From positions 1 through 40,217 of the forward strand of contig CAIQQH010000032.1 in the NCBI GenBank assembly GCA_903873915.1: DNA of 40,217 nucleotides, given 5' to 3'. The stretch's first letter is position 1, and every line of letters begins with the position of its first letter. The stretch is from an uncultured Flavobacteriia bacterium. Lineage in GTDB: Bacteria > Bacteroidota > Bacteroidia > Flavobacteriales_D > Crocinitomicaceae. The translations under genes were made by a program, and so were the position numbers. Positions 32,530-40,217 of this stretch are shown one piece after another. The notes under the pieces were generated by a model, which was not told the DNA's origin, did not search any database, and saw nothing but the letters and a program-made list of their open reading frames with translations.

Positions 32530-33981
32530 ATGAAGCGTACAGAAATTGCAGAGATTCTTAAACAGCCAGAAATTGGTCAAAACTATTGTGTAAAAGGATG
32601 GGTTCGTGCTTTTCGAAGCAATCGATTCATTCAAATCAATGACGGTTCTACCATACATACCTTGCAGGCTGTAGTAGATTTTGAGCAATTTGATGAAGCG
32701 CTTTTGAAGAAAATTACCACGGCCGCAGCGGTAGGATTGACAGGCACTCTCGTTGCCTCTCAAGGTGCTGGCCAGACAGTGGAATTGCAAGTATCTGCTA
32801 TCGAAATCATTGGTGAAGCGAATCCAGATGACGTGCAGCGAACGGTGATGCAACCGAAAAAACACAGCTTGGAGTTTCTCCGTGAACAAGCGCATTTGCG
32901 TTTCCGTACGAATACCTTCGGTGCGGTGTTTAGAATTCGTCACGCTGTATCGTATGCCATTCACAAGTTTTTTAACGATCAGAATTTCTACTACATTCAT
33001 ACGCCAATAATTACAGGTTCAGATGCAGAAGGAGCCGGTGAAATGTTCCGTGTTTCAACCTTGGATCCACAAAATCCACCATTGACAGAAGATGGTACAA
33101 TTGATTACAAACAAGATTTCTTTGGTAAGCCAGTGAACCTAACGGTATCTGGACAGCTTGAAGCAGAACTTGCAGCACTGGCGCTTGGAAAAGTATATAC
33201 CTTCGGACCAACATTTCGCGCTGAAAATTCGAATACTTCGCGTCATCTTGCCGAATTTTGGATGATCGAACCGGAAGTGGCCTTCAATGACATTCATGCG
33301 AACATGGATTTGGCGGAAGAGATGCTCAAGTACATTTGCAGCTATGTGATGGAAAACTTCCCTGATGATTTGAAATTTTTACACGACCGTGAGGCTGCTG
33401 AACAACAAACAAAGCCACAAAACGAACGCAGTGAAATGGGGCTTGTTGAGCGTTTGCAATTTGTTGTATCCAATGAATTCAAGCGCATCACGTATACAGA
33501 AGCGATCGATGTGTTGCGCAACTCCAACCATTATAAAAAGAAGAAATTCCAATACGAAGTGGAATGGGGGACAGATTTGCAAAGCGAACACGAACGTTTC
33601 TTGGTAGAGAAGGAATACAAGCGTCCCGTGATTATTACCGATTATCCTGCGTCCTTCAAGGCGTTTTACATGCGTAGAAACGACAACAGTGAAGCTGGTC
33701 GTGAGACCGTTGCGGCGATGGATATTCTTTTCCCTGGAATTGGTGAAATGGTGGGCGGCTCACAACGTGAAGAACGTTTGGATGTCCTGCGCGAAAAATG
33801 TGCAGCGTTCCATATTCCTGAAGAAGATTTGTGGTGGTATCTAGATACCCGCAAGTTCGGAACCGTTCCACATGCTGGCTTCGGCCTTGGCTTCGAACGC
33901 ATGGTGATGTTCGTCACGGGCATGTCAAACATCCGCGACGTGATTCCTTTCCCACGCACGCCACAAAACGCAGAGTTTTAA
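32530..33981 (+). CDS. asnS: Asparaginyl-tRNA synthetase
   Basis: A class IIb aminoacyl-tRNA synthetase of 483 residues that charges tRNA-Asn. The N-terminal OB-fold anticodon-binding domain begins [19 protein letters not shown]. The catalytic core has the signature [31 protein letters not shown], motif 2 ([14 protein letters not shown], about 235-248) and motif 3 ([13 protein letters not shown], about 453-465). The ending [11 protein letters not shown] is typical of AsnRS and distinguishes it from AspRS. The ATG at 32530 is chosen: the upstream TTG lies in the promoter. It converges with kup, separated by 8 bases, with no visible terminator between. Confidence 0.96.
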   Translation: MKRTEIAEILKQPEIGQNYCVKGWVRAFRSNRFIQINDGSTIHTLQAVVDFEQFDEALLKKITTAAAVGLTGTLVASQGAGQTVELQVSAIEIIGEANPDDVQRTVMQPKKHSLEFLREQAHLRFRTNTFGAVFRIRHAVSYAIHKFFNDQNFYYIHTPIITGSDAEGAGEMFRVSTLDPQNPPLTEDGTIDYKQDFFGKPVNLTVSGQLEAELAALALGKVYTFGPTFRAENSNTSRHLAEFWMIEPEVAFNDIHANMDLAEEMLKYICSYVMENFPDDLKFLHDREAAEQQTKPQNERSEMGLVERLQFVVSNEFKRITYTEAIDVLRNSNHYKKKKFQYEVEWGTDLQSEHERFLVEKEYKRPVIITDYPASFKAFYMRRNDNSEAGRETVAAMDILFPGIGEMVGGSQREERLDVLREKCAAFHIPEEDLWWYLDTRKFGTVPHAGFGLGFERMVMFVTGMSNIRDVIPFPRTPQNAEF

Positions 33982-33989
33982 TCGACCAA

Positions 33990-35936
33990 TTAATCTTCTT
34001 TTCTAAGGAGCTCGATGTTGTGAACGGGCTGGTACACAAGTGGAACCTGTTCAACAACGACATCTGATTTGTCTAGTCCGAATGCGGATTGGTCACTTAA
34101 GCTGTGCTGCTTCAACCAGAAGTACGAATTCAAGAGGATTCCTTCGCGCAACGTGAATTCATTTTCTGCCGACAAGAATTTCTCAATCACCATAAATTTG
34201 AAGTCGGGTTCATTGTTGTATTTCGTTGAACCATCTGGACGATTGTGGAGATTGAGCTCCTTGTTTTTAATCAAATCTTGGACGATCTTTTTGAAATACA
34301 GCTCAGTTCTGGGTTGCACACGGAACCCTATATGAATGTTGATTTTAATAATCTTGTCATCCACGAGCTCATTGACATCAAAGGCGAGTGTATATGGCTC
34401 ATTTGTCCTGTGAAGGTGCAAAAACCAATACACATCTGCGCGCTTGGGCTTTTTGGATAAGATTGATTTTATGATTTTTTCTTCAATCTCATGCTTGACA
34501 TTGGCTTTTGTCAAATAAATTATGTGTGTTGCAAATTTTGGAATTTCTTCATCATCAATTAATTCCTTGATCATCGGCACATGTTCACCGAGGTCAACAA
34601 ATTTCGTAAATCGATTTGTGATGCGTCGTCCTCGGTGAACTGTGAACATGACGAAAAAGAAGATGGAGGAGATGATCAACGTGATGTAACCTCCTTCAGG
34701 GAATTTCTGAATGTTTGCGATAAAGAATGTGATTTCGATGGAGGCGAACAAAAGCATGAGAAGAATCACCAATACTTTATTCCAACGCAATTTGTACCAC
34801 AAGAAAATGGTGAGCAGGAAGGTTGTCACCATCATCGTAATGGTTATTGCCAATCCATAGGCCGCCTCCATGTTGGACGAGTTTTGGAAATACAGGACCA
34901 TCAGTACACATCCAATCCAAAGAATAATATTGACACTTGGGATGTAGATTTGGCCCTTGATGTTTGAAGGTTGACGCACCGTCACGCGCGGCCAAAAGTT
35001 CAAGTTCATGGCTTCGTTGATCAGGGTGTAACTTCCGCTGATTAAGGCTTGTGAGGCAATAATTGCTGCCGACGTTGCGATGATGATCCCAGGAATCAAG
35101 AACCATTCTGGCATGATTTCATAAAAAGGATTCAGTCCATGCATGGTGGCTCCTTTGCCTAACCCCATCAGGTAACTCGCCTGCCCCATGTAGTTCACGA
35201 CAAGACAAACCTTGACAAAAACCCATGTGATGCGAATGTTCTTTTTTCCGCAATGCCCCAAATCGGAGTACAGGGCTTCAGCACCAGTAGTTGCAAGAAA
35301 TACCGCACCCAACAAGACAAATCCCCCCGGATACTTGCTTAAAAAATTGAAAGCATACATTGGATTCAAGGCGTTGAGAATCTCTGGATTTTCGAGGATT
35401 TTTGAAAATCCTAGGACAAACAACATGGAAAACCACACCATCATGGCTGGACCAAAAACATAGCCAACAGCATGTGTTCCAAAGCGCTGGAAAAAGAACA
35501 ATCCCGAGATAATCACTATGACAATCGGAACGGTGTGAATGTCTTTGAGCGCCTCAAACTTCGATAGTCCTTCAACAGCGGAAGAAACCGAAATAGGCGG
35601 GGTAATGATTCCATCGGCCAATAGGGTCGAGGCACCAATGATGGTTGGGATAAGGAAGAATTTCCCGTAGCGTTTCACAAGGGCATAAAGCGAAAAGATC
35701 CCACCCTCACCGTGGTTGTCTGCCTTGAGGGTGAGGTAGATGTATTTAAAGGTGGTCTGAAATGTAATGGTCCAAAATACGCAAGAAATACCTCCATACA
35801 CCAGCGTCTCGCTTATAGGTCGGTCACCAATAATGGCTTTAAGCACATACAAGGGACTTGTTCCGATATCACCATAGATGATTCCGAGTGCAATTAATAG
35901 CGAGGCGGCCGTGATTTTGTTGTTTGGCAATGACAT
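33990..35936 (-). CDS. kup: KUP family potassium uptake transporter
   Basis: A 648-residue K+ transporter of the KUP/HAK/KT family, thought to be a proton-coupled importer. The N-terminus has the family hallmark LGIIYGDIGTSPLYVLK, followed by NHGEGGIFSLYALVKRYG and about twelve hydrophobic helices (including ATTGAEALYSDLGHCGKKNIRITWV and SQALISGSYTLINEAM). The C-terminal part is a cytoplasmic domain of about 200 residues, as in Kup. The ATG at 35936 (MSLPNNKI) is preferred over a TTG at 35945. It is the only gene of its unit in view and is divergent from rpoN; no other K+ transport gene is present. Confidence 0.95.
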   Translation of the reverse strand: MSLPNNKITAASLLIALGIIYGDIGTSPLYVLKAIIGDRPISETLVYGGISCVFWTITFQTTFKYIYLTLKADNHGEGGIFSLYALVKRYGKFFLIPTIIGASTLLADGIITPPISVSSAVEGLSKFEALKDIHTVPIVIVIISGLFFFQRFGTHAVGYVFGPAMMVWFSMLFVLGFSKILENPEILNALNPMYAFNFLSKYPGGFVLLGAVFLATTGAEALYSDLGHCGKKNIRITWVFVKVCLVVNYMGQASYLMGLGKGATMHGLNPFYEIMPEWFLIPGIIIATSAAIIASQALISGSYTLINEAMNLNFWPRVTVRQPSNIKGQIYIPSVNIILWIGCVLMVLYFQNSSNMEAAYGLAITITMMVTTFLLTIFLWYKLRWNKVLVILLMLLFASIEITFFIANIQKFPEGGYITLIISSIFFFVMFTVHRGRRITNRFTKFVDLGEHVPMIKELIDDEEIPKFATHIIYLTKANVKHEIEEKIIKSILSKKPKRADVYWFLHLHRTNEPYTLAFDVNELVDDKIIKINIHIGFRVQPRTELYFKKIVQDLIKNKELNLHNRPDGSTKYNNEPDFKFMVIEKFLSAENEFTLREGILLNSYFWLKQHSLSDQSAFGLDKSDVVVEQVPLVYQPVHNIELLRKED

Positions 35937-36118
35937 GGACTTCAAATTTTGTGTAAAGGTGCGATTTTAGACAATAAGCCTCGGTCAATAGTTATAGAAA
36001 TTTGAGGTCAAAGGTTTCGATTTACTTTTCTGCAAGAGATTGTATGTGCTCAGCACTTTAAACTTTTCTTACTACCTTCGGACTGTAGTTGATCAAATCA
36101 CTATTGCTCAAAAAAACC

Positions 36119-37567
36119 ATGGCACTAAAACAATATCTTGTTCAGAAACTCGAACAGCGACTGTCTCCTCAGCAGATTCAGTTGATGAAGTTATTGCAGG
36201 TGCCAACCATGGAATTGGATCAACGAATCAAACAAGAAATCGAGGAAAATCCAGCACTCGAGGAAGGTGCTGATTTTGAAGAGGATGAATACGACAATGC
36301 CTCCGATGACGAGGATGAGTTTGACAACGATGAGCCCGACTTTGACATTTCGGATTACATCGATGAAGATGGCTCTGACTATAAAACCAAGGCCAACAAC
36401 CACAGCAAAGACGATGAGGAACGCGTAATCCCTCTGTCTGGTGAATCTACTTTTCAAGAAAAATTGACGGAGCAACTTCAACTCTTGGACCTTGACGACA
36501 CACAATATGTAATTGCGGATACCATCATTGGAAACTTGGATGAATCGGGATACCTCAACAGAGAAATAGAATCGATTGTCGATGATTTGGCTTTTTCAGC
36601 AAATATCACGGTGACCGAACCGGAAATTGAAGAAGTATTGTTGGTAATTCAAGAGCTTGACCCTGCAGGAGTAGGCGCACGCGACCTTCAAGAATGCTTA
36701 TTGATTCAAATCAACCGCAAGCAAGATGGCGACATTACACGCTATACGGCCAAGATTATTTTAGAGCAGTTTTTTGAAGAATTCACACGCAAGCACTACG
36801 ATAAAATCACGAAAAAACTCGAGATTGAAGACCAAGACTTGAAGGAGGCCATCGATGAAATTCTAAAACTGAACCCAAAGCCAGGTGGTTCAATGAAGGA
36901 AACGGCGAAGAACTACCAGCAAATCATTCCTGATTTTCTCATTACCGAATTTGAAGGCAAACTCGAACTTACGCTCAACAGTAGAAATGCACCCGAATTG
37001 AAGGTGAGTCGCGAATACGAGCAAATGCTCAGGTCATATGCTGAAGGGGCAAAACGATCAAAATCAGACAAAGATGCCTTGATGTTCGTGAAGCAAAAAT
37101 TGGATGGTGCCAAATGGTTTATCGATGCGATCAAACAACGGCAAAATACCTTATTGTTGACCATGAATGCCATTATGAATTATCAGCGCGCCTACTTTTT
37201 AACCGGTGATGAAGCAAATCTGCGCCCGATGATCTTAAAAGATATTGCGGAGGTTGTGAGTCTCGATATTTCAACCATTTCACGTGTGGCAAATAGCAAG
37301 TATGTACAAACAGGCTATGGAATTATTTCACTCAAGTACTTTTTCTCTGAGGGACTTTCCACCGATTCGGGGGAAGAAGTTTCGACGCGGGAGGTGAAGA
37401 AAATTCTTTCTGAAGCCATTGAAGGTGAACATAAACGACGACCACTGACCGATGAACGCTTGGCTGAAATACTGAACGAAAAAGGATATAACATCGCACG
37501 CCGAACGGTGGCGAAATACCGAGAGCAGCTCAATATCCCTGTCGCCCGTCTTCGTAAAGAATTGTAA
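36119..37567 (+). CDS. rpoN: RNA polymerase sigma-54 factor RpoN
   Basis: This 482-residue sigma-54 protein directs RNA polymerase to -24/-12 promoters with AAA+ activators. Region I at the N-terminus is Gln/Leu-rich (LEQRLSPQQIQLMKLLQVPTMELDQRI). A long acidic region II follows (residues about 55-105), then the core-binding domain (LDPAGVGARDLQECLLIQ, LNPKPGG) and the DNA-binding helix-turn-helix. The protein ends near the RpoN box ARRTVAKYRE (about 460-469). The ATG at 36119 is chosen because the conserved region I starts there. Its stop overlaps the next ATG (TAATG), so the following genes may be translated with it. No activator is adjacent. Confidence 0.95.
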   Translation: MALKQYLVQKLEQRLSPQQIQLMKLLQVPTMELDQRIKQEIEENPALEEGADFEEDEYDNASDDEDEFDNDEPDFDISDYIDEDGSDYKTKANNHSKDDEERVIPLSGESTFQEKLTEQLQLLDLDDTQYVIADTIIGNLDESGYLNREIESIVDDLAFSANITVTEPEIEEVLLVIQELDPAGVGARDLQECLLIQINRKQDGDITRYTAKIILEQFFEEFTRKHYDKITKKLEIEDQDLKEAIDEILKLNPKPGGSMKETAKNYQQIIPDFLITEFEGKLELTLNSRNAPELKVSREYEQMLRSYAEGAKRSKSDKDALMFVKQKLDGAKWFIDAIKQRQNTLLLTMNAIMNYQRAYFLTGDEANLRPMILKDIAEVVSLDISTISRVANSKYVQTGYGIISLKYFFSEGLSTDSGEEVSTREVKKILSEAIEGEHKRRPLTDERLAEILNEKGYNIARRTVAKYREQLNIPVARLRKEL

Positions 37568-38217
37568 TGAAAGTACTATCACATCTCATATCTTGGCTTT
37601 TCTTGCCTTTATTTATGCCAGTTTATGGCCTACTATTGGCGATGTATGTGCCGTCAGAACAAGACTATTTCTTCAACGAAGAGTCGATTTATTATCTGCC
37701 ACAAGCGGCAAAATTGGCGATTTTATACATGTTTTTCATCTTTAGCATCCTAGCGCCTGCACTCTCGTTCCTCATTCTACATCGCCGAAAGATCATTACC
37801 ACCATCGATATGGAAAACCAACGCGAGCGAAACATCCCCATGTTCATTATGTTGGCGTATTGTCTTGTGTTGTATTTGCTTTTTGTCTTCAAAGCACAAG
37901 ATGGCGTTCTTCCAAAATACATTTATGCACTACCACTTGCAGGTGTTTTAGTGACAGGGTCTTATACTTACATTAATCGATGGATAAAAATCAGTTTGCA
38001 CGCAGGAGGCGCGGGAATTTTTACGGGCTTCCTAATGGCTTACGCAAGTCAACAAGCTGAACATCAGTTTTGGATTTTGCCCATGGCCGTGATTTTATCT
38101 GCGGCTATTATTTCCGCGCGTTTGTTTTTAGGCAAACACCGCCCAATCGAAGTATATACAGGGTGGGGCATCGCAACGTTGGTTACCTTTCTTGTTAATT
38201 TTTATTACCCGATTTAA
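37567..38217 (+). CDS. PAP2-like integral membrane protein
   Basis: A 216-residue membrane protein with about six hydrophobic helices. Its C-terminal half resembles the end of PAP2-type phosphatases: SLHAGGAGIFTGFLMAY in place of the PSGH motif, and ARLFLGKHRPIEVYTGW in place of the SRxxxxxHxxxD motif. The first motif's lysine/arginine pair is not evident, so phosphatase activity is uncertain. It is translationally coupled to rpoN by a one-base stop/start overlap, and its own stop overlaps the M48 protease ATG in the same way. If active, it would act on a lipid phosphate at the inner membrane (inference). Confidence 0.75.
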   Translation: MKVLSHLISWLFLPLFMPVYGLLLAMYVPSEQDYFFNEESIYYLPQAAKLAILYMFFIFSILAPALSFLILHRRKIITTIDMENQRERNIPMFIMLAYCLVLYLLFVFKAQDGVLPKYIYALPLAGVLVTGSYTYINRWIKISLHAGGAGIFTGFLMAYASQQAEHQFWILPMAVILSAAIISARLFLGKHRPIEVYTGWGIATLVTFLVNFYYPI

Positions 38218-39038
38218 TGAAAAACTCAAAAGGATTTGTGCCTATCGCACTGATTGGAATGTTGTGCGTCTTACTGTTTAGTGCCTGTGGCTTGATGGGT
38301 GATAAAGGTCAAGGCAAGGGCTTCAATTTATTCACCTTGGATCAAGACCGTGCGCTTGGCGCGCAAGTGGCCCATGAGATTGACAGCAACAAACGGGAAT
38401 ATCCCATTCTCGATTCTGTGCAATACAAATCGGTGTACCAATACCTGTATAAGGTTCGTGACAACATTTTAAATTCAGGTCAAGTAACGCTGCGCAACGA
38501 ATTTGGGTGGAAACTGCATGTGATTCACAACGACAGCGTGCTCAATGCCTTCTGTACGCCAGGAGGGTATATTTACATTTATACAGGGATCTTGAAATAC
38601 CTCGATTCGGAAGATCAATTGGCGGGTGTATTGGGACATGAAATTGGTCATGCTGACTTGCGTCATTCAACACGTCAGATGACTGAAATGTTTGGTTTGC
38701 AACTGCTGCTAGATGTCCTTGCAGGTGATCGCGTGGCTTTGAAACAAATTTCTGGAGCCCTCATAGGCTTGAAGTTCTCACGTGCACACGAAACACAAGC
38801 CGACGAATGTTCGGTACGCTATCTTTGCCCTACGGCCTACAATGCTGCAGGTGGAGCGGGATTCTTTCAGAAAATCATGGATTCAAATAGTGCGCGACCA
38901 CCTGAATTCTTGAGCACGCACCCAGATCCAGGAAATCGAATTGAACATTTTATCAATGCGCGTTCAACCATGGGCTGCACCGGTGAAAATAACTTCGCGG
39001 CAGAATACAAAGCCATGCTTGCCAAACTTCCAAAATAA
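38217..39038 (+). CDS. M48 family metallopeptidase, lipoprotein
   Basis: This 273-residue zinc protease has a lipoprotein signal (LFSAC, lipidated C24). The zinc motif HEIGH gives H141, E142 and H145 (in LGHEIGHADLRHS), and the third ligand lies in AHETQADECSVRYL. The same layout is found in BepA/LoiP-like and Oma1-like lipoprotein proteases that act in envelope quality control. The C-terminal LSTHPDPGNRIEHF (DPGxR) is also conserved in this group. It starts in a TAATG overlap with the PAP2-like gene and is followed 3 bases later by the LacI-type regulator gene, so four genes from rpoN on are very tightly packed. Confidence 0.92.
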   Translation: MKNSKGFVPIALIGMLCVLLFSACGLMGDKGQGKGFNLFTLDQDRALGAQVAHEIDSNKREYPILDSVQYKSVYQYLYKVRDNILNSGQVTLRNEFGWKLHVIHNDSVLNAFCTPGGYIYIYTGILKYLDSEDQLAGVLGHEIGHADLRHSTRQMTEMFGLQLLLDVLAGDRVALKQISGALIGLKFSRAHETQADECSVRYLCPTAYNAAGGAGFFQKIMDSNSARPPEFLSTHPDPGNRIEHFINARSTMGCTGENNFAAEYKAMLAKLPK

Positions 39039-39041
39039 GCG

Positions 39042-40034
39042 ATGAAAGAAAAACGCGTTTCATTGGATGATATCGCCCGTGCTATTGGAGTTTCTAAGGC
39101 CACGGTATCTTTCGTGCTGAATGGCAAGGGAGATGAATTCAATATCAGCAAGGAAAAACAACGGTTGATTGCGGAGAAAGCGCGGGAGTTGCAGTATGTG
39201 CCTAACTTTTTTGCAAAGAGTTTACGAACGGGAGCCACAAAAACGATTGGATTGGTTGTTTCCGACATCACCAATGCCTTCTATGCCGAATTGTGCAAGA
39301 CCATCCAAGAGGCACTACACGAACGTGGATACAACACCTTTTTCGTAAATACCAACGATGATTGCGCCCTGGAACTTCAATTGATGCGTGAGCTCATTCA
39401 CAGTTCCATCGATGGAATGATCATCGCACCGTGCAACACCATCGACGCTCTGATTCCTATTTTAAGAGAAACACACATTCCAGTCGTTTTTGCGGATCGC
39501 CCTGGAGATGAGGAGGCAGATTTTATAGGGGTTGACCATCAAATGGAGGCCCATAAGCTGATTGAATCTTTTTCGAAAAAACCCAAAAAAGTGGCGGCTT
39601 TTGTCAAGAAAGAAGAACATATTTCAACAATCTTGATGCGCATTGAGGGGATAAAAGAAGCTTGTGAAAAGGATGCCATAGCGTATGAAATCTTCCATTT
39701 ACCCGCTGATGAACAAGCAGTTGATCGTTTGGTAACGAAGGAATTGATGAAGGGAACGGATTCATTTCTACCCTTAAATAACATCGCTGCATTTCAGCTC
39801 ATCGCCTCATTCAGAAGACTGTTGGTCAATGTGCCGCGCGAAGTACGTTTGATTTCATTCGATGATCACCCCGCATTTGAGTATTTCTATCCACCCGTTT
39901 CTGCGCTGCGACAACCAATAAAAACAATCGCTGAGGAAAGCGTCATCCGTTTGTTGCATCGACTCGATGAAAAACAAAATCCCGGAAAACACTTGCTGCT
40001 TTCATGCACTTTTGTTCCCAGAGGAACGCACTAA
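39042..40034 (+). CDS. LacI/GalR family transcriptional regulator
   Basis: A 330-residue regulator with the N-terminal LacI helix-turn-helix and hinge helix (VSLDDIARAIGVSKATVSFVLNGKG, then ELQYVPNFFAKSLRTG). A periplasmic-binding-protein-like effector domain follows (KTIGLVVSDITNAFYAEL, PVVFADRPGDEEADFIGVDH, RLISFDDHPAFEYFYPPVSALRQPI). Such proteins usually repress sugar genes and release DNA on ligand binding. Here the gene lies 3 bases after the M48 protease, and no sugar catabolic genes are adjacent on either side, so the target is unknown. No LacI-type palindromic operator was recognised nearby. The stop is followed by the last heptad mosaic. Confidence 0.93.
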   Translation: MKEKRVSLDDIARAIGVSKATVSFVLNGKGDEFNISKEKQRLIAEKARELQYVPNFFAKSLRTGATKTIGLVVSDITNAFYAELCKTIQEALHERGYNTFFVNTNDDCALELQLMRELIHSSIDGMIIAPCNTIDALIPILRETHIPVVFADRPGDEEADFIGVDHQMEAHKLIESFSKKPKKVAAFVKKEEHISTILMRIEGIKEACEKDAIAYEIFHLPADEQAVDRLVTKELMKGTDSFLPLNNIAAFQLIASFRRLLVNVPREVRLISFDDHPAFEYFYPPVSALRQPIKTIAEESVIRLLHRLDEKQNPGKHLLLSCTFVPRGTH

Positions 40035-40039
40035 TTTAA

Positions 40040-40193
40040 AAGATTTTAAGACAAGAGACTTTGAAAAGTTACTAGTTACTAGTTACGAATGACGAGTTGG
40101 ACTCAACTTCGAGAACCGTAAATGTCAGCTTCGGAGTAGACACTTAACTCGTAACTAGTCATTCGTAATTAGTAACTAATCATTTATTACTAC
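40040..40193. repeat. Intergenic heptad mosaic 6 (after the lacI-type gene)
   Basis: The left arm (40065-40099) has five reverse units in register: AAAGTTA, CTAGTTA, CTAGTTA, CGAATGA, CGAGTTG. It differs from the left arm of mosaic 3 at only one position within these units. The right arm (40145-40193) has forward units TAACTCG, TAACTAG, TCATTCG, TAATTAG, TAACTAA, TCATTTA, TTACTAC. The arms share an 11-base inverted complement (GTCATTCGTAA). The core between them is only about 45 bases, compared with about 190 in mosaic 3. The last 24 bases of the window show no clear feature. Confidence 0.9.
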
Positions 40194-40217
40194 CCCAAGC
40201 TCACAATCAAATTATCC

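Noticed and set aside
32271-32561. Open frame of 96 codons in mosaic 5 with a repeated LRSSKSEEV pattern
   Set aside because: It is the translation of the 36-base non-coding repeat, overlaps the asnS promoter and start, and has no plausible start signal.

Overview
The window looks like a Bacteroidota chromosome, most likely Flavobacteriales and possibly near Crocinitomicaceae/Fluviicola; the family placement is inference. The evidence is a type IX secretion (T9SS) substrate with a gliding-type C-terminal domain, a PorP/SprF porin-like partner, a tandem pair of cytochrome oxidase subunit III genes with SCO and DUF420 assembly genes, promoters of the Bacteroidota TTG / TAnnTTTG type, and few purine-rich Shine-Dalgarno sites. 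No phage, transposase, plasmid or CRISPR genes were seen.

Layout: a repeat-rich spacer (1-400) precedes queA. A minus-strand operon (4876-1590) encodes a GT2 glycosyltransferase, an AlgI-like MBOAT acyltransferase and an AlgJ/AlgX-like protein, probably for polysaccharide modification. Divergent from it runs a seven-gene respiratory operon (4990-10255): heme O synthase, two subunit III paralogues, subunit IV, two SCO copper chaperones and a DUF420 protein. Subunits I and II are not in the window. Next come a GT4 glycosyltransferase and a glyoxalase-II-like hydrolase on the minus strand, a lipoprotein, a small membrane protein, then galE, a beta-barrel protein, tatD, an asparaginase and tRNA-Ser(GGA). 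An ExbB/ExbD energy-transduction operon follows (17360-19951), then a YqhD-like dehydrogenase, an unrecognised gene and pth.

From 23374 to 32163 lies a four-gene surface operon: a secreted protein of unknown function, a 1538-residue T9SS substrate (seven RCC1-like blades, five cadherin-like domains, a 63-residue tandem calcium-loop array, type B sorting domain), PorP/SprF, and a TPR/PD40/OmpA protein. The last two resemble the usual secretion and anchoring partners of such substrates. The window closes with asnS, kup (minus strand), rpoN, a PAP2-like membrane protein, an M48 lipoprotein protease and a LacI-type regulator.

The most unusual content is intergenic. Six spacers (1-400, 10259-10448, 16908-17226, 22211-22575, 32164-32470, 40040-40193) are mosaics of 7-base units kept in strict register, in two related dialects (TAACTAG/TAACTCG/TCATTCG and TCCTTTG/TCTTTTG/TCCCTTG). 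Where both arms are visible, reverse-oriented units lie on the left and forward-oriented units on the right, so each spacer could fold on itself. Each of the five fully visible mosaics begins just after a gene's 3' end. Transcription units without a mosaic tend to end instead in an ordinary hairpin terminator. I found no established name for this family in Bacteroidota; the nearest known analogy is the heptanucleotide STRR repeats of heterocystous cyanobacteria.
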